Translations under genes and position numbers: made by a program
In this document: positions 17,019 through 25,555 of the stretch, one piece after another
Position numbering within the stretch: the stretch's first letter is position 1
Layout of the letters: the number at the start of each line of letters is the position of its first letter
Assembly (NCBI GenBank): GCA_944376685.1
Contig: CALWDN010000002.1
Span: forward strand, 1 to 64,000
Direction of reading: 5' to 3'
Length of the DNA: 64,000 nt
Source: an uncultured Mediterraneibacter sp.
GTDB lineage: Bacteria > Bacillota > Clostridia > Lachnospirales > Lachnospiraceae
Notes under the pieces: model-generated
The model's input: the letters and a program-made list of their open reading frames with translations, nothing else
Database searches by the model: none
What the model was told of the DNA's origin: nothing

Positions 17019-18002
17019 ATGAAGATTTTTGCGTACAGCTACAGAGAATTTGACGAGGCGGAATATTTTCAGAAATTTGCAGGGCAGTTCGGGGTGGAAC
17101 TGGGGTACACGACAGAAGATCCGACAATGGAGAACGCATATCTGGCGGAAGGATATGAGTACCTGAGCATTATCACGACAAAGATCGACGCAGAGCTGAT
17201 GCAGAAGTTCCATGACCTTGGCGTGAAAATGATCTCCACCCGGACCATTGGCTACGACCATGTGGACATCGCGGCTGCCAAACGGCTTGGCATGCATGTG
17301 AGCAATGTGTCCTACTCGCCGGAATGTGTGGCGGACTACACGGTCATGCTGATGCTCATGTCCATCCGGAAGATGAAGCGGATCATGCAGCGGGAGGAGA
17401 TCAACGATTTCTCCCTGCCGGGCATCCAGGGCCGGGAGATGCCGGACCTGACGGTGGGCGTGCTCGGGACGGGGCGCATCGGCCGCTCGGTGATCCGGAA
17501 TCTGACCGGATTTGGCTGTAAGATCTATACCTATGACAAATTTGAGAGTGAAGAAGTAAAGGCGCATGCGCAGTACACAGATCTTGGGACCATTTACAGG
17601 GAGTGCGACCTGATCACCCTGCACATGCCCCTTCTTGGCGATAACTTTCACCTGATCGACGCCGGAGCCATCAGCCGGATGAAGGACGGCGTGGTGATCA
17701 TCAACACGGCGAGGGGCGGCCTGATCGATACGAAAGCGCTGATCGACGCGCTGGAGTCCGGCAAAGTGGGCGCGGCCGGGCTGGACGTGATCGAGGATGA
17801 GTTCGGCATGTATTATTATGACCGCAAATCCGACATCCTCAGCAAGCGGGACCTGTACATCCTGCGCGGCTTCCCGAATGTGACGGTGACGCCCCACATG
17901 GCGTTCTATACGGACCGGGCGGTGAGCGACATGGTGAAAAACTCCATGCTGAGCTGTATTTACAGGGAAGAGGGAAAAGATGATCCCTGGGCGGTCGTAT
18001 AG
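17019..18002 (+). CDS. D-2-hydroxyacid dehydrogenase (D-lactate dehydrogenase / VanH-like)
   Basis: 327 residues. The Rossmann NAD motif VGVLGTGRIGRSV is near residue 147, the family's TRTIGYDHVD near 74, the catalytic Arg region INTARGGLID near 228, Glu in DVIEDE near 258 and His in TPHMAFYT near 293. It reduces a 2-ketoacid such as pyruvate to the D-hydroxyacid. It has a good AGGTGG site and is probably co-transcribed with the HAD gene. It could serve fermentation or supply D-lactate for cell-wall precursors; no van ligase is present to support the latter. Confidence 0.9.
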   Translation: MKIFAYSYREFDEAEYFQKFAGQFGVELGYTTEDPTMENAYLAEGYEYLSIITTKIDAELMQKFHDLGVKMISTRTIGYDHVDIAAAKRLGMHVSNVSYSPECVADYTVMLMLMSIRKMKRIMQREEINDFSLPGIQGREMPDLTVGVLGTGRIGRSVIRNLTGFGCKIYTYDKFESEEVKAHAQYTDLGTIYRECDLITLHMPLLGDNFHLIDAGAISRMKDGVVIINTARGGLIDTKALIDALESGKVGAAGLDVIEDEFGMYYYDRKSDILSKRDLYILRGFPNVTVTPHMAFYTDRAVSDMVKNSMLSCIYREEGKDDPWAVV

Positions 18003-18097
18003 CGTCGGTAAAATCTTTTCAGAGCTGACAGGGTTCGCCTTTTTTCGTGGGTTTGCAGTGGTATACTGGGGCAAACTTACGGAAAAGGAGCAGGACA

Positions 18098-18775
18098 ATG
18101 ACAAAAAAGAAGAAAATCATCCTTATCACGGCAATATCCGCGGCGGTCCTTGCGGCCTGCGGCTGCGCTGCGATCTACCGGTATTTCAGCCGGTTTGACG
18201 CCGCGGATTATGTGCAGGCGGTGCTTGACACATCATACAAGAACGAGACAGACCTGTATGTGGAGATCACAGGGATCCCGGAAGAAGAAGCGTCCCGGAT
18301 CTTTGATGAGAATCTTGATGTAACAATGGAGGGATTTGAGCGGTCGGACATGCCTGAGGAAATGCTGCCCCGGTACCGGGAACTCTTCAGAGAGATCGCG
18401 GAAAGGGTGAGCTACAAAACGGGGGAGCCGAAGCGGCAGGAAGACGGGACGTACATCGTGCCGGTGACGGTCAAATCCATCACCCTTTTCACGGATACAT
18501 ACGGGACTTTTCAGAGCCGCGCCCAGGAGTATGCCGAAAAAGTGACGGACCAGGTGACGGCAGGAGCGCAGATGCCGACAGAAGAAGAGATGCAGAAACA
18601 GGTCTATGAGATCTATTATGACGTCCTGAAAGAACGGGTGGATTCGGGGATGCTCTACGGGGCTGCCCGGGATATCGGCGTCCGGGTGACAAAAGAGGGC
18701 GTGCGGGACTTTTCCATAAACGAAGAAGATATGGAGAAACTGGATTCGCTGCTGATCGAGAGCGTACAGGAATGA
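18098..18775 (+). CDS. Putative lipoprotein of unknown function
   Basis: 225 residues. MTKKKKIILITAISAAVLAAC forms a lipoprotein signal with Cys21 as the likely lipidated residue. The mature part is charged and helical (AADYVQAVLDTSYKNE, then EEASRIFDENLDVTMEG), resembling secreted proteins annotated as DUF5105-like. I do not assign a function. The ATG at 18098 follows AAAGGAGCAGGACA; a longer in-frame start at 18047 lacks support. A strong terminator follows. Confidence 0.75.
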   Translation: MTKKKKIILITAISAAVLAACGCAAIYRYFSRFDAADYVQAVLDTSYKNETDLYVEITGIPEEEASRIFDENLDVTMEGFERSDMPEEMLPRYRELFREIAERVSYKTGEPKRQEDGTYIVPVTVKSITLFTDTYGTFQSRAQEYAEKVTDQVTAGAQMPTEEEMQKQVYEIYYDVLKERVDSGMLYGAARDIGVRVTKEGVRDFSINEEDMEKLDSLLIESVQE

Positions 18776-18786
18776 TGAAATACAGA

Positions 18787-18829
18787 CCTCCATCCGCCGG
18801 ACATCAGACCGGCGGGTGGAGGCTTTTTT
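18787..18829 (+). terminator. Rho-independent terminator
   Basis: CCTCCATCCGCCGG (18787-18800) and CCGGCGGGTGGAGG (18809-18822) form a 14-bp stem with one G-T wobble, followed by CTTTTTTA. Confidence 0.9.
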
Positions 18830-18841
18830 ACGGGGAAAAGG

Positions 18842-19738
18842 TTAGTTTTTTCCGTAGATTTTCTGTTGTCGGTATTCTGTAGCACTCATATGATAATATT
18901 GTTTAAATTTACGACAAAAATATCCGGTATTCGCAAAGCCTGTTTCTGCGGCAATTACAGCAACTGGTTTTTGCGTTGTACAGAGTTGTCTGGCAGCCTG
19001 TGACAAGCGGTATTGGATGAGGTATGCCACGGGTGAAGTACAGATGCCTGACTGGAATATGTTTAAGGCACCGCTTTTACTGAGCGATGCAGATGATGCG
19101 ATCATATCGAGTGTGATTTCTTCTGCATAATGGTCGTGAATGTATTGTATCATGGTCTGCAGTTTTGCCTGTTTGTGATCTGGCTTGGAAACACCGGGAG
19201 AATGAGCAGCAACATCTAAGTGTCTAAACAAGATATCCCATATTTGTATAAGGTTTTGCAACGTATGTAATTCATTGTGTAAGAGATTTTCCTGATTGTC
19301 AATAATCTCGCACAAAATCTGAAGGATCTGATTATGCCATGGTATTTCAGGTTTGAAAATCTGGTACGAAATAGATGAATTAATAACCGGAGCAACATAT
19401 TTTTCATAAATGATACTGTTTTCGGGTGCTAACAAATAAGGCGAAAAAACGATATTTGGGGCATAGGCTTTACTGTACGCCTCATAGCGATGAAGTATAC
19501 CGCTATTGATAAAAATGCCGCAGCCTTTTTGCAATTCTATCCTGTTTGTTCCGATGAGACATATTACTGTATTTTCAGAGGATAACAGGAATTCAAATTC
19601 GTGGTGCCAGTGCCAGTCAATCCGATGAAGATCAAACTGCCAGATATCTTCGGGATAGAAGGCAAATGGATAGCAGTCATTTCCGTGATTGACAGCTTCA
19701 TACAGGGTATCATCGGTAGTTGTTTTATAAATATTCAT
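18842..19738 (-). CDS. AraC-family transcriptional regulator
   Basis: 298 residues. The N-terminal cupin sensor domain (about 30-120) has the usual IDWHWHHEFEFLLSSE and GCGIFINSGILHRYEA motifs. The C-terminal double helix-turn-helix (about 200-295) includes ITLDMIASSASLSKSGALNIFQ and PVAVIAAETGFANTGYFCRKFKQYYHMSATEYRQQ. The ATG at 19738 follows GGAGATGTAACA. The gene is AT-rich. It is divergent from the remains of a GH3 glucosidase gene, so it may once have controlled that gene in response to a plant or host glycoside. Confidence 0.92.
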   Translation of the reverse strand: MNIYKTTTDDTLYEAVNHGNDCYPFAFYPEDIWQFDLHRIDWHWHHEFEFLLSSENTVICLIGTNRIELQKGCGIFINSGILHRYEAYSKAYAPNIVFSPYLLAPENSIIYEKYVAPVINSSISYQIFKPEIPWHNQILQILCEIIDNQENLLHNELHTLQNLIQIWDILFRHLDVAAHSPGVSKPDHKQAKLQTMIQYIHDHYAEEITLDMIASSASLSKSGALNIFQSGICTSPVAYLIQYRLSQAARQLCTTQKPVAVIAAETGFANTGYFCRKFKQYYHMSATEYRQQKIYGKN

Positions 19739-19875
19739 TGTTACATCTCCAAAACACAACGTTAGTTGTAAAATGAGAATCCCGTCATATTGTTTCGGCA
19801 GAGAATCCTTTAAGGAAGAGGATTCCTTCTGATTTCTTCCGGGATTTTGTTTTACAATAGTTAATAGTATCTATA

Positions 19876-19902
19876 AGGGCAGTGAAAACTGTCCTTTTTC
19901 TT
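19876..19902 (+). terminator. Terminator-like hairpin upstream of the GH3 remnant
   Basis: AGGGCAGT (19876-19883) and ACTGTCCT (19888-19895) pair with one wobble and are followed by TTTTTC. It lies in the space between the AraC gene and the GH3 remnant and may be a relic leader. Confidence 0.45.
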
Positions 19903-19954
19903 TTGTGTCATCAAATGATATCCTGTTCTTTGTCCGACGGCAGAAAGGAGTTAA

Positions 19955-20644
19955 AATGAGAACGCCCGCCTGCCGCTTGATCCGGACCGTGTAAAACGTC
20001 TGCTGGTCATCGGTGAAAATGCGGACTGTATGCATGCGCTCGGCGGCGGCAGCCCGGTGGAGATGGGCAAATGGATATCCGCTGCGGACAGCGTGGTGTG
20101 GAGCTGGTATGCGGGGCTTGAAGGCGGCCGGGCTCTCGCGGAGGTGCTGTTCGGTGAGGTGAATCCGTCCGGAAAGCTGCCGGAGACATTTTACAAGCGG
20201 CATACCGACTGTTCCGCCCATGCCCTGGGCGAGTTCCCGGGCGGGGCGAAAGTGCAGTACCGCGAAGGCGTGTTTGTGGGATACCGCTACAATGACGCGT
20301 TCCATGTAGAGCCCCAGTTCTGCTTCGGGCACGGGCTCTCGTATACGCAGTTCCGCTATTCAGACCCTGCGGTGCAGAAAACGGAAAGCGGGATGACCGT
20401 TTCATGCGTGGTGGAAAATACAGGAAGCATGGCGGGCAAAGAGACGGTGCAGGTCTATTTCGCGCCAAAGCACCGGAAGGATGATGAACCGGTGCAGCAG
20501 CTCGCCGGATTTGAGAAAATTTCTCTGGAGCCTGGAGAAAAGAAGAAAACAGAGATCCGTACAGCTGCATGCGGCCCTGATATGGAGATCCGCATCGCGG
20601 CTTCCTCAAGAGATATACGGCTGGTGGTCGATGCGGATCTGTAA
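19955..20644 (+). pseudogene. GH3 beta-glucosidase remnant (N-terminal truncation and internal deletion)
   Basis: In frame from 19955 the sequence reads NENARLPLDPDRVKRLLVIGENADCMHALGGGS, which is the start of a GH3 C-terminal domain, but a stop codon sits immediately upstream (19952) and no catalytic N-terminal domain is found. After HALGGGS the reading jumps to PVEMGKWISAADSVVWSWYAGLEGGRALAEVLFGEVNPSGKLPETF, which in intact relatives lies well over 100 residues further on. The FN3-like end (YREGVFVGYRYND, CFGHGLSYTQF) is intact to the stop. It has no ribosome-binding site suited to the frame. I therefore call a decayed gene; expression of the C-terminal fragment from 20030 is unlikely to give an enzyme. 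Confidence 0.8.
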
Positions 20645-20748
20645 GCGCGCTGTATTCTGAAAGGGGGAAAAACGGAATAAATAATTGATATATAATCCTT
20701 AAAAGGATATTATAGGAATATATCATTTTTATGAATGGGAGAGTCAGG

Positions 20749-21705
20749 ATGAACAAGATCGGAAAGATAAAAGGATTATCCATTGCCGCTGTGCTTTTAC
20801 TTGCCGCCTGCATATCAGGCTGTTCGGATCCGGAGCAGGCCCCGGAAGTGGAAGGCAGTGCAGAGGCCCCTGCCGCCGATACTCTGGCAGAGATACCGGA
20901 GTACAGCGGCGAACCTTATGTTGAGGTCAATGACAACCAGCCGGAGTTCGAGGATTACGAGCTGACGGCAGAAGCCTTTGAGGAATACAGCGAGCTTGAC
21001 GAACTGGGCCGCTGCGGCCCTGCGGAAGCCTGTGTGGGCGAGGAGACCATGCCCACAGAAGAGCGCGGGAATATCAGCTCCGTAAAGCCGACCGGCTGGA
21101 AGAATAAAGAGTATGACAGCGTGGACGGCGGGCATCTCTATAACCGGTGCCATCTGATCGGATTCCAGCTCACCGGGGAGAATGCCAACGAGGAGAATCT
21201 GATCACCGGAACACGCTACATGAATACCGAAGGGATGCTTCCATTTGAAAATATGGTCGCAGAATATATCCATGAGACAGACAACCATGTGCTGTACCGG
21301 GTGACGCCGGTATTTGAAGGCGACGACCTGGTTGCCTCCGGCGTGCAGATGGAGGCGGAATCGATCGAGGACGATGGCGAGGGCATCTGTTTTAACGTCT
21401 ATGTCTACAACGTCCAGCCCCAGGTCACGATCAACTATGCGACCGGCGACAACTGGGAAAGCGATACGGCGGAAAGCGGAGAAGACCTGTCCGGATACGA
21501 TGAGACGGATCAGCTGGAGGATCCGGAAGGAAGCTGGGCGGAAGAGGAACAGACCTATATCCTGAATGAGAATTCCCGTAAATTCCATCTTCCGGGATGC
21601 TCCGGCGCGGCGGACATTAAAGAGAAGAACAAAAGAGAATTTACGGGCACAAGGTCTGAATTGATCGAAGACGGCTATGAGCCGTGCGGGAACTGCAATC
21701 CGTAA
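20749..21705 (+). CDS. Lipoprotein DNA/RNA non-specific endonuclease with C-terminal Cys motif
   Basis: 318 residues from the ATG at 20749 (GGGAGAGTCAGG upstream). The signal peptide ends in the lipobox ISGC (Cys near 26). The nuclease core [20 protein letters not shown] (near 130-149) matches the DRGH-type active site of EndA-like enzymes, with His as general base and the following Asn of [16 protein letters not shown] as metal ligand. The end domain [16 protein letters not shown], then [10 protein letters not shown], is the Cys motif often attached to secreted nucleases. It is probably anchored outside the membrane for nucleic-acid scavenging or DNA uptake. It lies directly upstream of deoB, so nucleotide salvage is a plausible shared theme. 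Confidence 0.9.
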   Translation: MNKIGKIKGLSIAAVLLLAACISGCSDPEQAPEVEGSAEAPAADTLAEIPEYSGEPYVEVNDNQPEFEDYELTAEAFEEYSELDELGRCGPAEACVGEETMPTEERGNISSVKPTGWKNKEYDSVDGGHLYNRCHLIGFQLTGENANEENLITGTRYMNTEGMLPFENMVAEYIHETDNHVLYRVTPVFEGDDLVASGVQMEAESIEDDGEGICFNVYVYNVQPQVTINYATGDNWESDTAESGEDLSGYDETDQLEDPEGSWAEEEQTYILNENSRKFHLPGCSGAADIKEKNKREFTGTRSELIEDGYEPCGNCNP

Positions 21706-21731
21706 AACGGAGACGGGAGGGTGATGCATTG

Positions 21732-22922
21732 ATGGGAAAATACAGGAGGATATTCGTGGTTGTCATGGATTCGCTGGGCGTGGGCGCGATGGAGGATTCG
21801 CCGGAATTCGGGGACATCGGAGTAAACACGCTGGGGCACATCGCACAGTCGGTCGGGACACTTTGTATGCCCAATCTCCGGAAAATGGGGATGGCCAACC
21901 TCACTCCGCTTAAGTGCGTAGAGCCGGCGGAAAAGACGCTCGGGTATTACGGGAAGCTCCGGGAGAAGAGTAAAGGCAAGGATACCATGACCGGCCACTG
22001 GGAGATGATGGGGCTGGAGGTCACAAAGCCGTTTAAGACATTTACAGAGACCGGATTCCCGCCGGAACTGATCGCGGAACTGGAGAAGCGGACCGGACAC
22101 AAGGTGATCGGAAATAAGAGCGTCAGCGGCACAGAGATCCTGGAAGAACTGGGCGAGGAGGAGATCGCCACCGGCCACATGATCGTCTATACATCGGCAG
22201 ACTCTGTGCTTCAGATCTGCGGAAACGAGGAGACGTTCGGATTGGATGAGCTGTACCGCTGCTGCGAGATCGCCCGGGAGATCACGATGAAAGACGAATG
22301 GCGGGTGGGCCGGGTCATCGCCCGTCCCTATGTGGGGAAGAAGAAAGGCGAGTTTAAGCGTACCAGCAATCGGCATGACTACGCACTGAAGCCGTTCGGA
22401 CCGACCGTGCTCAATGCGCTTAAAGACGCGGGATATGATGTGATCTCCGTTGGAAAGATCAAAGATATATTCGACGGGGAAGGGATCACGGAAGCATACA
22501 AATCAAAAAGCTCCGTCCATGGCATGGAGCAGACCATCGGGCTGGCCGGGAAAGATTTCCACGGGCTGTGCTTTGTCAATCTGGTGGATTTTGACGCCCT
22601 CTGGGGGCATCGGAGGAATCCGCAGGGCTATGCGGAGGAGATCGAACGTTTTGATGTGAAGCTTGGAGAACTTCTGCCTCTCCTGAGGGAAGAGGATCTG
22701 CTGATCATCACGGCGGATCACGGGAACGATCCGACCTATACGGGAACAGACCATACCCGGGAGAAAGTGCCGTTCCTGGCATATTCGCCGTCCATGAAGG
22801 CCGGGGGAGAACTTCCGGAAGGAGATACATTTGCAGTGACCGGAGCGACCGTTGCGGATAACTTTGGCGTAAAGATGCCGGAGGGAACGATTGGAGAGTC
22901 GTGGCTCGGGAAACTGATATAA
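21732..22922 (+). CDS. deoB: Phosphopentomutase
   Basis: 396 residues. It interconverts (deoxy)ribose 1- and 5-phosphates in nucleoside salvage. It has the alkaline-phosphatase-type metal sites: [20 protein letters not shown] at the N-terminus (Asp near 10), the catalytic Thr in [14 protein letters not shown] (near 85), [19 protein letters not shown] (near 283) and [18 protein letters not shown] (near 327). The ATG at 21732 is chosen because the [14 protein letters not shown] start matches the family and GGGAGGGTG lies upstream. A terminator follows. Confidence 0.97.
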   Translation: MGKYRRIFVVVMDSLGVGAMEDSPEFGDIGVNTLGHIAQSVGTLCMPNLRKMGMANLTPLKCVEPAEKTLGYYGKLREKSKGKDTMTGHWEMMGLEVTKPFKTFTETGFPPELIAELEKRTGHKVIGNKSVSGTEILEELGEEEIATGHMIVYTSADSVLQICGNEETFGLDELYRCCEIAREITMKDEWRVGRVIARPYVGKKKGEFKRTSNRHDYALKPFGPTVLNALKDAGYDVISVGKIKDIFDGEGITEAYKSKSSVHGMEQTIGLAGKDFHGLCFVNLVDFDALWGHRRNPQGYAEEIERFDVKLGELLPLLREEDLLIITADHGNDPTYTGTDHTREKVPFLAYSPSMKAGGELPEGDTFAVTGATVADNFGVKMPEGTIGESWLGKLI

Positions 22923-22939
22923 GGTAAAAAGCAGATGGG

Positions 22940-22973
22940 GAAGACTCCTGCCTTTGGCGGTGAGTCTTCTTTT
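22940..22973 (+). terminator. Terminator after deoB
   Basis: GAAGACTC (22940-22947) and GAGTCTTC (22962-22969) form an 8-bp stem followed by TTTT. Confidence 0.7.
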
Positions 22974-23125
22974 GAATAATGCAATGGAATATTGATTTCT
23001 TGTAATATGGATAAAAATATGATAGACTCATTTTATCTTAAGCGGCAGGCTTATCGCCACATCTTATGCCGCCAGAGATTCTGGTAGTTCTTTGCCTCAG
23101 CAATCCGGAGGCGAAAATCAACCGC

Positions 23126-23154
23126 TTGTAACTTACTGTGACATCCTATATAAT
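23126..23154 (+). promoter_or_regulatory. Promoter of the Rpn-type nuclease gene
   Basis: TTGTAA (23126-23131), 17 bp, TATAAT (23149-23154). It lies 19 bases before the start at 23173. Confidence 0.65.
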
Positions 23155-23172
23155 GAAGAAAGGAAAAAGCCT

Positions 23173-24141
23173 ATGAAAAATGAACTTGCCGGGGATATTG
23201 CTCTGGCAAAAGGGAAAATTCAGTATGATACGTATTGTAAACGGATCCTGGCTAATAAAATCATTCTTGCATGGATACTGAAATATGCTGCAGAAGAATT
23301 TGTGGATATGGATATTGGTCAGATCAAGGAATGTATTGGAACAGACATACAGGTGTCAGAAGTAAATGTTCTGCCCGGAAGAACAAATATATCGTGGACA
23401 GAACGTATCACAGGTGAATCAGAAGAAGATTCGGTACCGGGTGAGGGAGAATTGTATTATGATATCAGGTTTTCTGTATATTATGCCCGCCAGAAACAAC
23501 GAATTAAGCTGATCATTAATGTGGAGGCCCAGAAAGAATTCAACCCAGGATATTCGATTATTACAAGAGGAATATTTTATGGAGCACGAATGATCTCGGC
23601 ACAGAAAGGAACTGAATTTGCCGGCAGAGATTATGATAATATCCGCAAGGTGTACAGTATATGGATCTGTATGAATACACCGGATTATATCGGGAATGCT
23701 ATATCGTTTTATAATATTCAAAAGCGTGATGTCATCCCGGGGATTCCGGATGAGAAAGAAGCTTATGATAAAATCTCCGTTGTCATGATCTGTTTAAATG
23801 CAAAGTCGGAGAAAGGTAATCGTTTGACAAAGATGCTGGGGGTACTTTTGTCTCCGCGTCTTGAAACTCAGGCAAAAATACATCGGCTGGAACATGAATT
23901 TGACATACCGATGGAAAATGATATGGGAGAGGAGTTGAACCAAATGTGTAATCTGAGTGATTATGTGGAGGAGCTCGGAATAGAAAAAGGAATAGAAAAA
24001 GGAATAGAAAAAGGAATAGAAAAACATCTCGGCCAACAGGTAAAGAAGAAGCTTGCCAAAGGCAGATCAGTTGAAGAAATCGCCGATGAGCTGGAAGAAG
24101 ATGAAGCAACTATTCGAAGGATATTAAAGAATATAGAGTAA
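23173..24141 (+). CDS. Rpn-family PD-(D/E)XK nuclease / putative transposase
   Basis: 322 residues. Residues 1-230 match the Rpn/PDDEXK_2 family: ILAWILKYAAEEFVDMD, then GELYYDIRFSVYYARQ and LIINVEAQKEF, giving the D...ExQ catalytic pattern, and RGIFYGARMIS. The C-terminal part holds four perfect GIEK repeats followed by a helix-turn-helix-like SVEEIADELEEDEATIRRIL. The ATG at 23173 follows GAAAGGAAAAAG. Such proteins promote recombination or act in phage defence and are often variable. The gene is AT-rich and starts the accessory island. Confidence 0.87.
   Translation: MKNELAGDIALAKGKIQYDTYCKRILANKIILAWILKYAAEEFVDMDIGQIKECIGTDIQVSEVNVLPGRTNISWTERITGESEEDSVPGEGELYYDIRFSVYYARQKQRIKLIINVEAQKEFNPGYSIITRGIFYGARMISAQKGTEFAGRDYDNIRKVYSIWICMNTPDYIGNAISFYNIQKRDVIPGIPDEKEAYDKISVVMICLNAKSEKGNRLTKMLGVLLSPRLETQAKIHRLEHEFDIPMENDMGEELNQMCNLSDYVEELGIEKGIEKGIEKGIEKHLGQQVKKKLAKGRSVEEIADELEEDEATIRRILKNIE
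23977..24024 (+). repeat. Four perfect 12-bp tandem repeats inside the Rpn-type gene
   Basis: GGAATAGAAAAA occurs four times without error, encoding (GIEK)x4. Because the unit is 12 bp, slippage would change protein length without shifting frame. Confidence 0.97.
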
Positions 24142-24203
24142 CTGTATTATAAAAATGAGGACTGTTATTTTCTTGAAAAAGATACAAAATAAGTGGAAAA
24201 TTC

Positions 24204-24232
24204 TTGACAAATGATATTTATCACAGTATACT
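24204..24232 (+). promoter_or_regulatory. Promoter of tRNA-Trp
   Basis: TTGACA (24204-24209), 17 bp, TATACT (24227-24232). The mature tRNA begins 33 bases downstream. Confidence 0.85.
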
Positions 24233-24265
24233 ATACCAGTGGCTTGCGAAAGCAGGCCACGGTAC

Positions 24266-24336
24266 AGGGGATTGGTCAAATGGTATGATAGGGGTCTCCA
24301 AAACCTTTGGTGGGAGTTCGATTCTCTCATCCCCTG
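24266..24336 (+). tRNA. tRNA-Trp (anticodon CCA)
   Basis: Folding by eye gives a perfect 7-bp acceptor stem AGGGGAT/ATCCCCT (24266-24272/24329-24335), a D-arm GTCA/TGAT with GG in the loop, an anticodon loop CTCCAAA on a GGGGT/ACCTT stem (two G-T pairs), and a T-arm GGGAG-TTCGATT-CTCTC. The discriminator is G and the CCA end is not encoded. The G-T pairs in the anticodon stem are somewhat weak. It has its own promoter and terminator, and it lies next to a tyrosine recombinase gene. Confidence 0.9.
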
Positions 24337-24341
24337 CTCTT

Positions 24342-24386
24342 AAAGAACCAGAATTGCTTGAAATAAGCGCTTCTGGTTCTTTTGTT
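24342..24386 (+). terminator. Terminator of tRNA-Trp
   Basis: AAAGAACCAGAA (24342-24353) and TTCTGGTTCTTT (24371-24382) form a perfect 12-bp stem followed by a T-rich run. Confidence 0.88.
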
Positions 24387-24438
24387 TTGTCTGGAAAATC
24401 TTTTGTATCTGTAAGTCCGTTGCAGTATTCCCTGAACT

Positions 24439-24468
24439 GTGACATACTTAAAAATCCCATGATAAAAT
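24439..24468 (+). promoter_or_regulatory. Possible promoter of the tyrosine recombinase gene
   Basis: GTGACA (24439-24444), 18 bp, TAAAAT (24463-24468). A very good ribosome-binding site (CAGGAGGTACAGAC) precedes the ATG at 24538. Confidence 0.5.
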
Positions 24469-24537
24469 CTTTATTTATTCCCCATAATATTTATCAGCAA
24501 TATGCAGGACTACCACATTATACCAGGAGGTACAGAC

Positions 24538-25377
24538 ATGAACAGAGAACTTATGACGCAACAATTAAACGGGTATCTGCAGGATTTGAGAGAAAAAGAA
24601 CGAAGCGAGCAGACGATCCGCCAGTATCAGAGAGATATCGCCGCATTTTTGGATGAGGCGGGAGAGAAGCCGTTAGATAAGGCGCTGGTGATCTGGTATA
24701 AAAAAGAACTGGGAGAAAAGTATTCTCCTGTCAGTGTTAATACTAAACTTGCAGCAATAAACGGGTTTTTCAACTATCTGGGGCGAAATGACCTGAGAGT
24801 CCGGCAGTTAAGGATACAAAAGAAAGCCTATTGCAACAGCGGCCGTGAACTGACAAGGCGGGAATATCTTGCATTGGTGAACACGGCTAAGAAGATGAAA
24901 AATGAGAAGCTGGCCATGCTGCTGCAGACAATCTGCGGGACCGGGATCCGTGTATCCGAATTACAGTATATCACTGTGGAATCCATCCGCTGCGGGGAAG
25001 CCGTGATCCAGATGAAAGGAAAGACGAGGACGATCCTGATCGCGGGAAAACTGAGAAAACAATTGATCAGGTATATAAAAAGAGAGGGGATCCATACGGG
25101 CCCGGTCTTCATCACCAGAAATAAAAGACCGATGGACCGCTCGAATATCTGGAAAATGCTGAAAAGGTTATGTGGAAAAGCAGGGGTCAACAGACAGAAA
25201 GTATTTCCCCATAATCTCCGTCATCTGTTTGCGAAATGTTTCTATACGCTGGATAAGGATATTGCAAAGCTTGCAGATATACTTGGCCATACCAGCATAA
25301 ATACAACGAGGATATATATCATGGGATCAGGCCTGGAACACAGCAGAAAAATGGATCGGTTAGGACTTGTCATATGA
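24538..25377 (+). CDS. Tyrosine recombinase, predicted invertase of the adjacent promoter
   Basis: 279 residues. The N-terminal SAM-like core-binding domain (1-90) is followed by the catalytic domain with the full set of active-site residues: Arg138 (GTGIRVSEL), Lys162 region (KGKTRT), His225 and Arg228 (PHNLRHLF), His251 (LGHTSINTTRIY) and nucleophile Tyr260. The size is that of XerC/D- and Fim-type enzymes without an arm-binding domain. Its stop codon overlaps the left 24-bp recombination site. No excisionase or phage genes are nearby, which fits a local invertase better than an island integrase, although the tRNA neighbour keeps the latter open. Confidence 0.92.
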   Translation: MNRELMTQQLNGYLQDLREKERSEQTIRQYQRDIAAFLDEAGEKPLDKALVIWYKKELGEKYSPVSVNTKLAAINGFFNYLGRNDLRVRQLRIQKKAYCNSGRELTRREYLALVNTAKKMKNEKLAMLLQTICGTGIRVSELQYITVESIRCGEAVIQMKGKTRTILIAGKLRKQLIRYIKREGIHTGPVFITRNKRPMDRSNIWKMLKRLCGKAGVNRQKVFPHNLRHLFAKCFYTLDKDIAKLADILGHTSINTTRIYIMGSGLEHSRKMDRLGLVI

Positions 25378-25400
25378 CCACATAATTTACCTTATGTGGT
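25377..25400 (+). repeat. Left recombination site of the invertible element
   Basis: Arms ACCACATAA (25377-25385) and TTATGTGGT (25392-25400) are perfect inverted repeats around the asymmetric spacer TTTACC. Two arms for recombinase monomers with a 6-bp crossover region is the usual core-site plan of tyrosine recombinases. Confidence 0.93.
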
Positions 25401-25442
25401 AGATTACAGGATAGTTTACATAAAAAAACCTGTCTATGGTGT

Positions 25443-25471
25443 AGTATAGACCAATGTTTTATCAGTGTCAA
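25443..25471 (-). promoter_or_regulatory. Sigma-A promoter inside the invertible segment
   Basis: On the minus strand TTGACA (25471-25466), exactly 17 bp, TATACT (25448-25443). As drawn it fires leftward, antisense to the recombinase gene. A dyad GTCTAT/ATAGAC (25432-25437/25446-25451) overlaps the -10 box and could bind a regulator. Confidence 0.88.
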
Positions 25472-25555
25472 TAAATCTGAATATCTTTTTTATTGCCTTA
25501 TAAATCTGGCATCTATTGCTTTTTCCCTGTTGCAGCCCATTTTTATCGCGAAGTA

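Noticed and set aside
20030..20644. A functional 204-residue GH3-type protein starting at 20030
   Set aside because: There is no ribosome-binding site, the homology begins upstream of this ATG, and the catalytic domain is absent.
25401..25555. A plus-strand promoter (TTTACA near 25415 with TAGTAT near 25442) that would make the drawn orientation ON
   Set aside because: Spacing is about 21 bp and the -10 is poor, whereas the minus-strand promoter is perfect in sequence and spacing.
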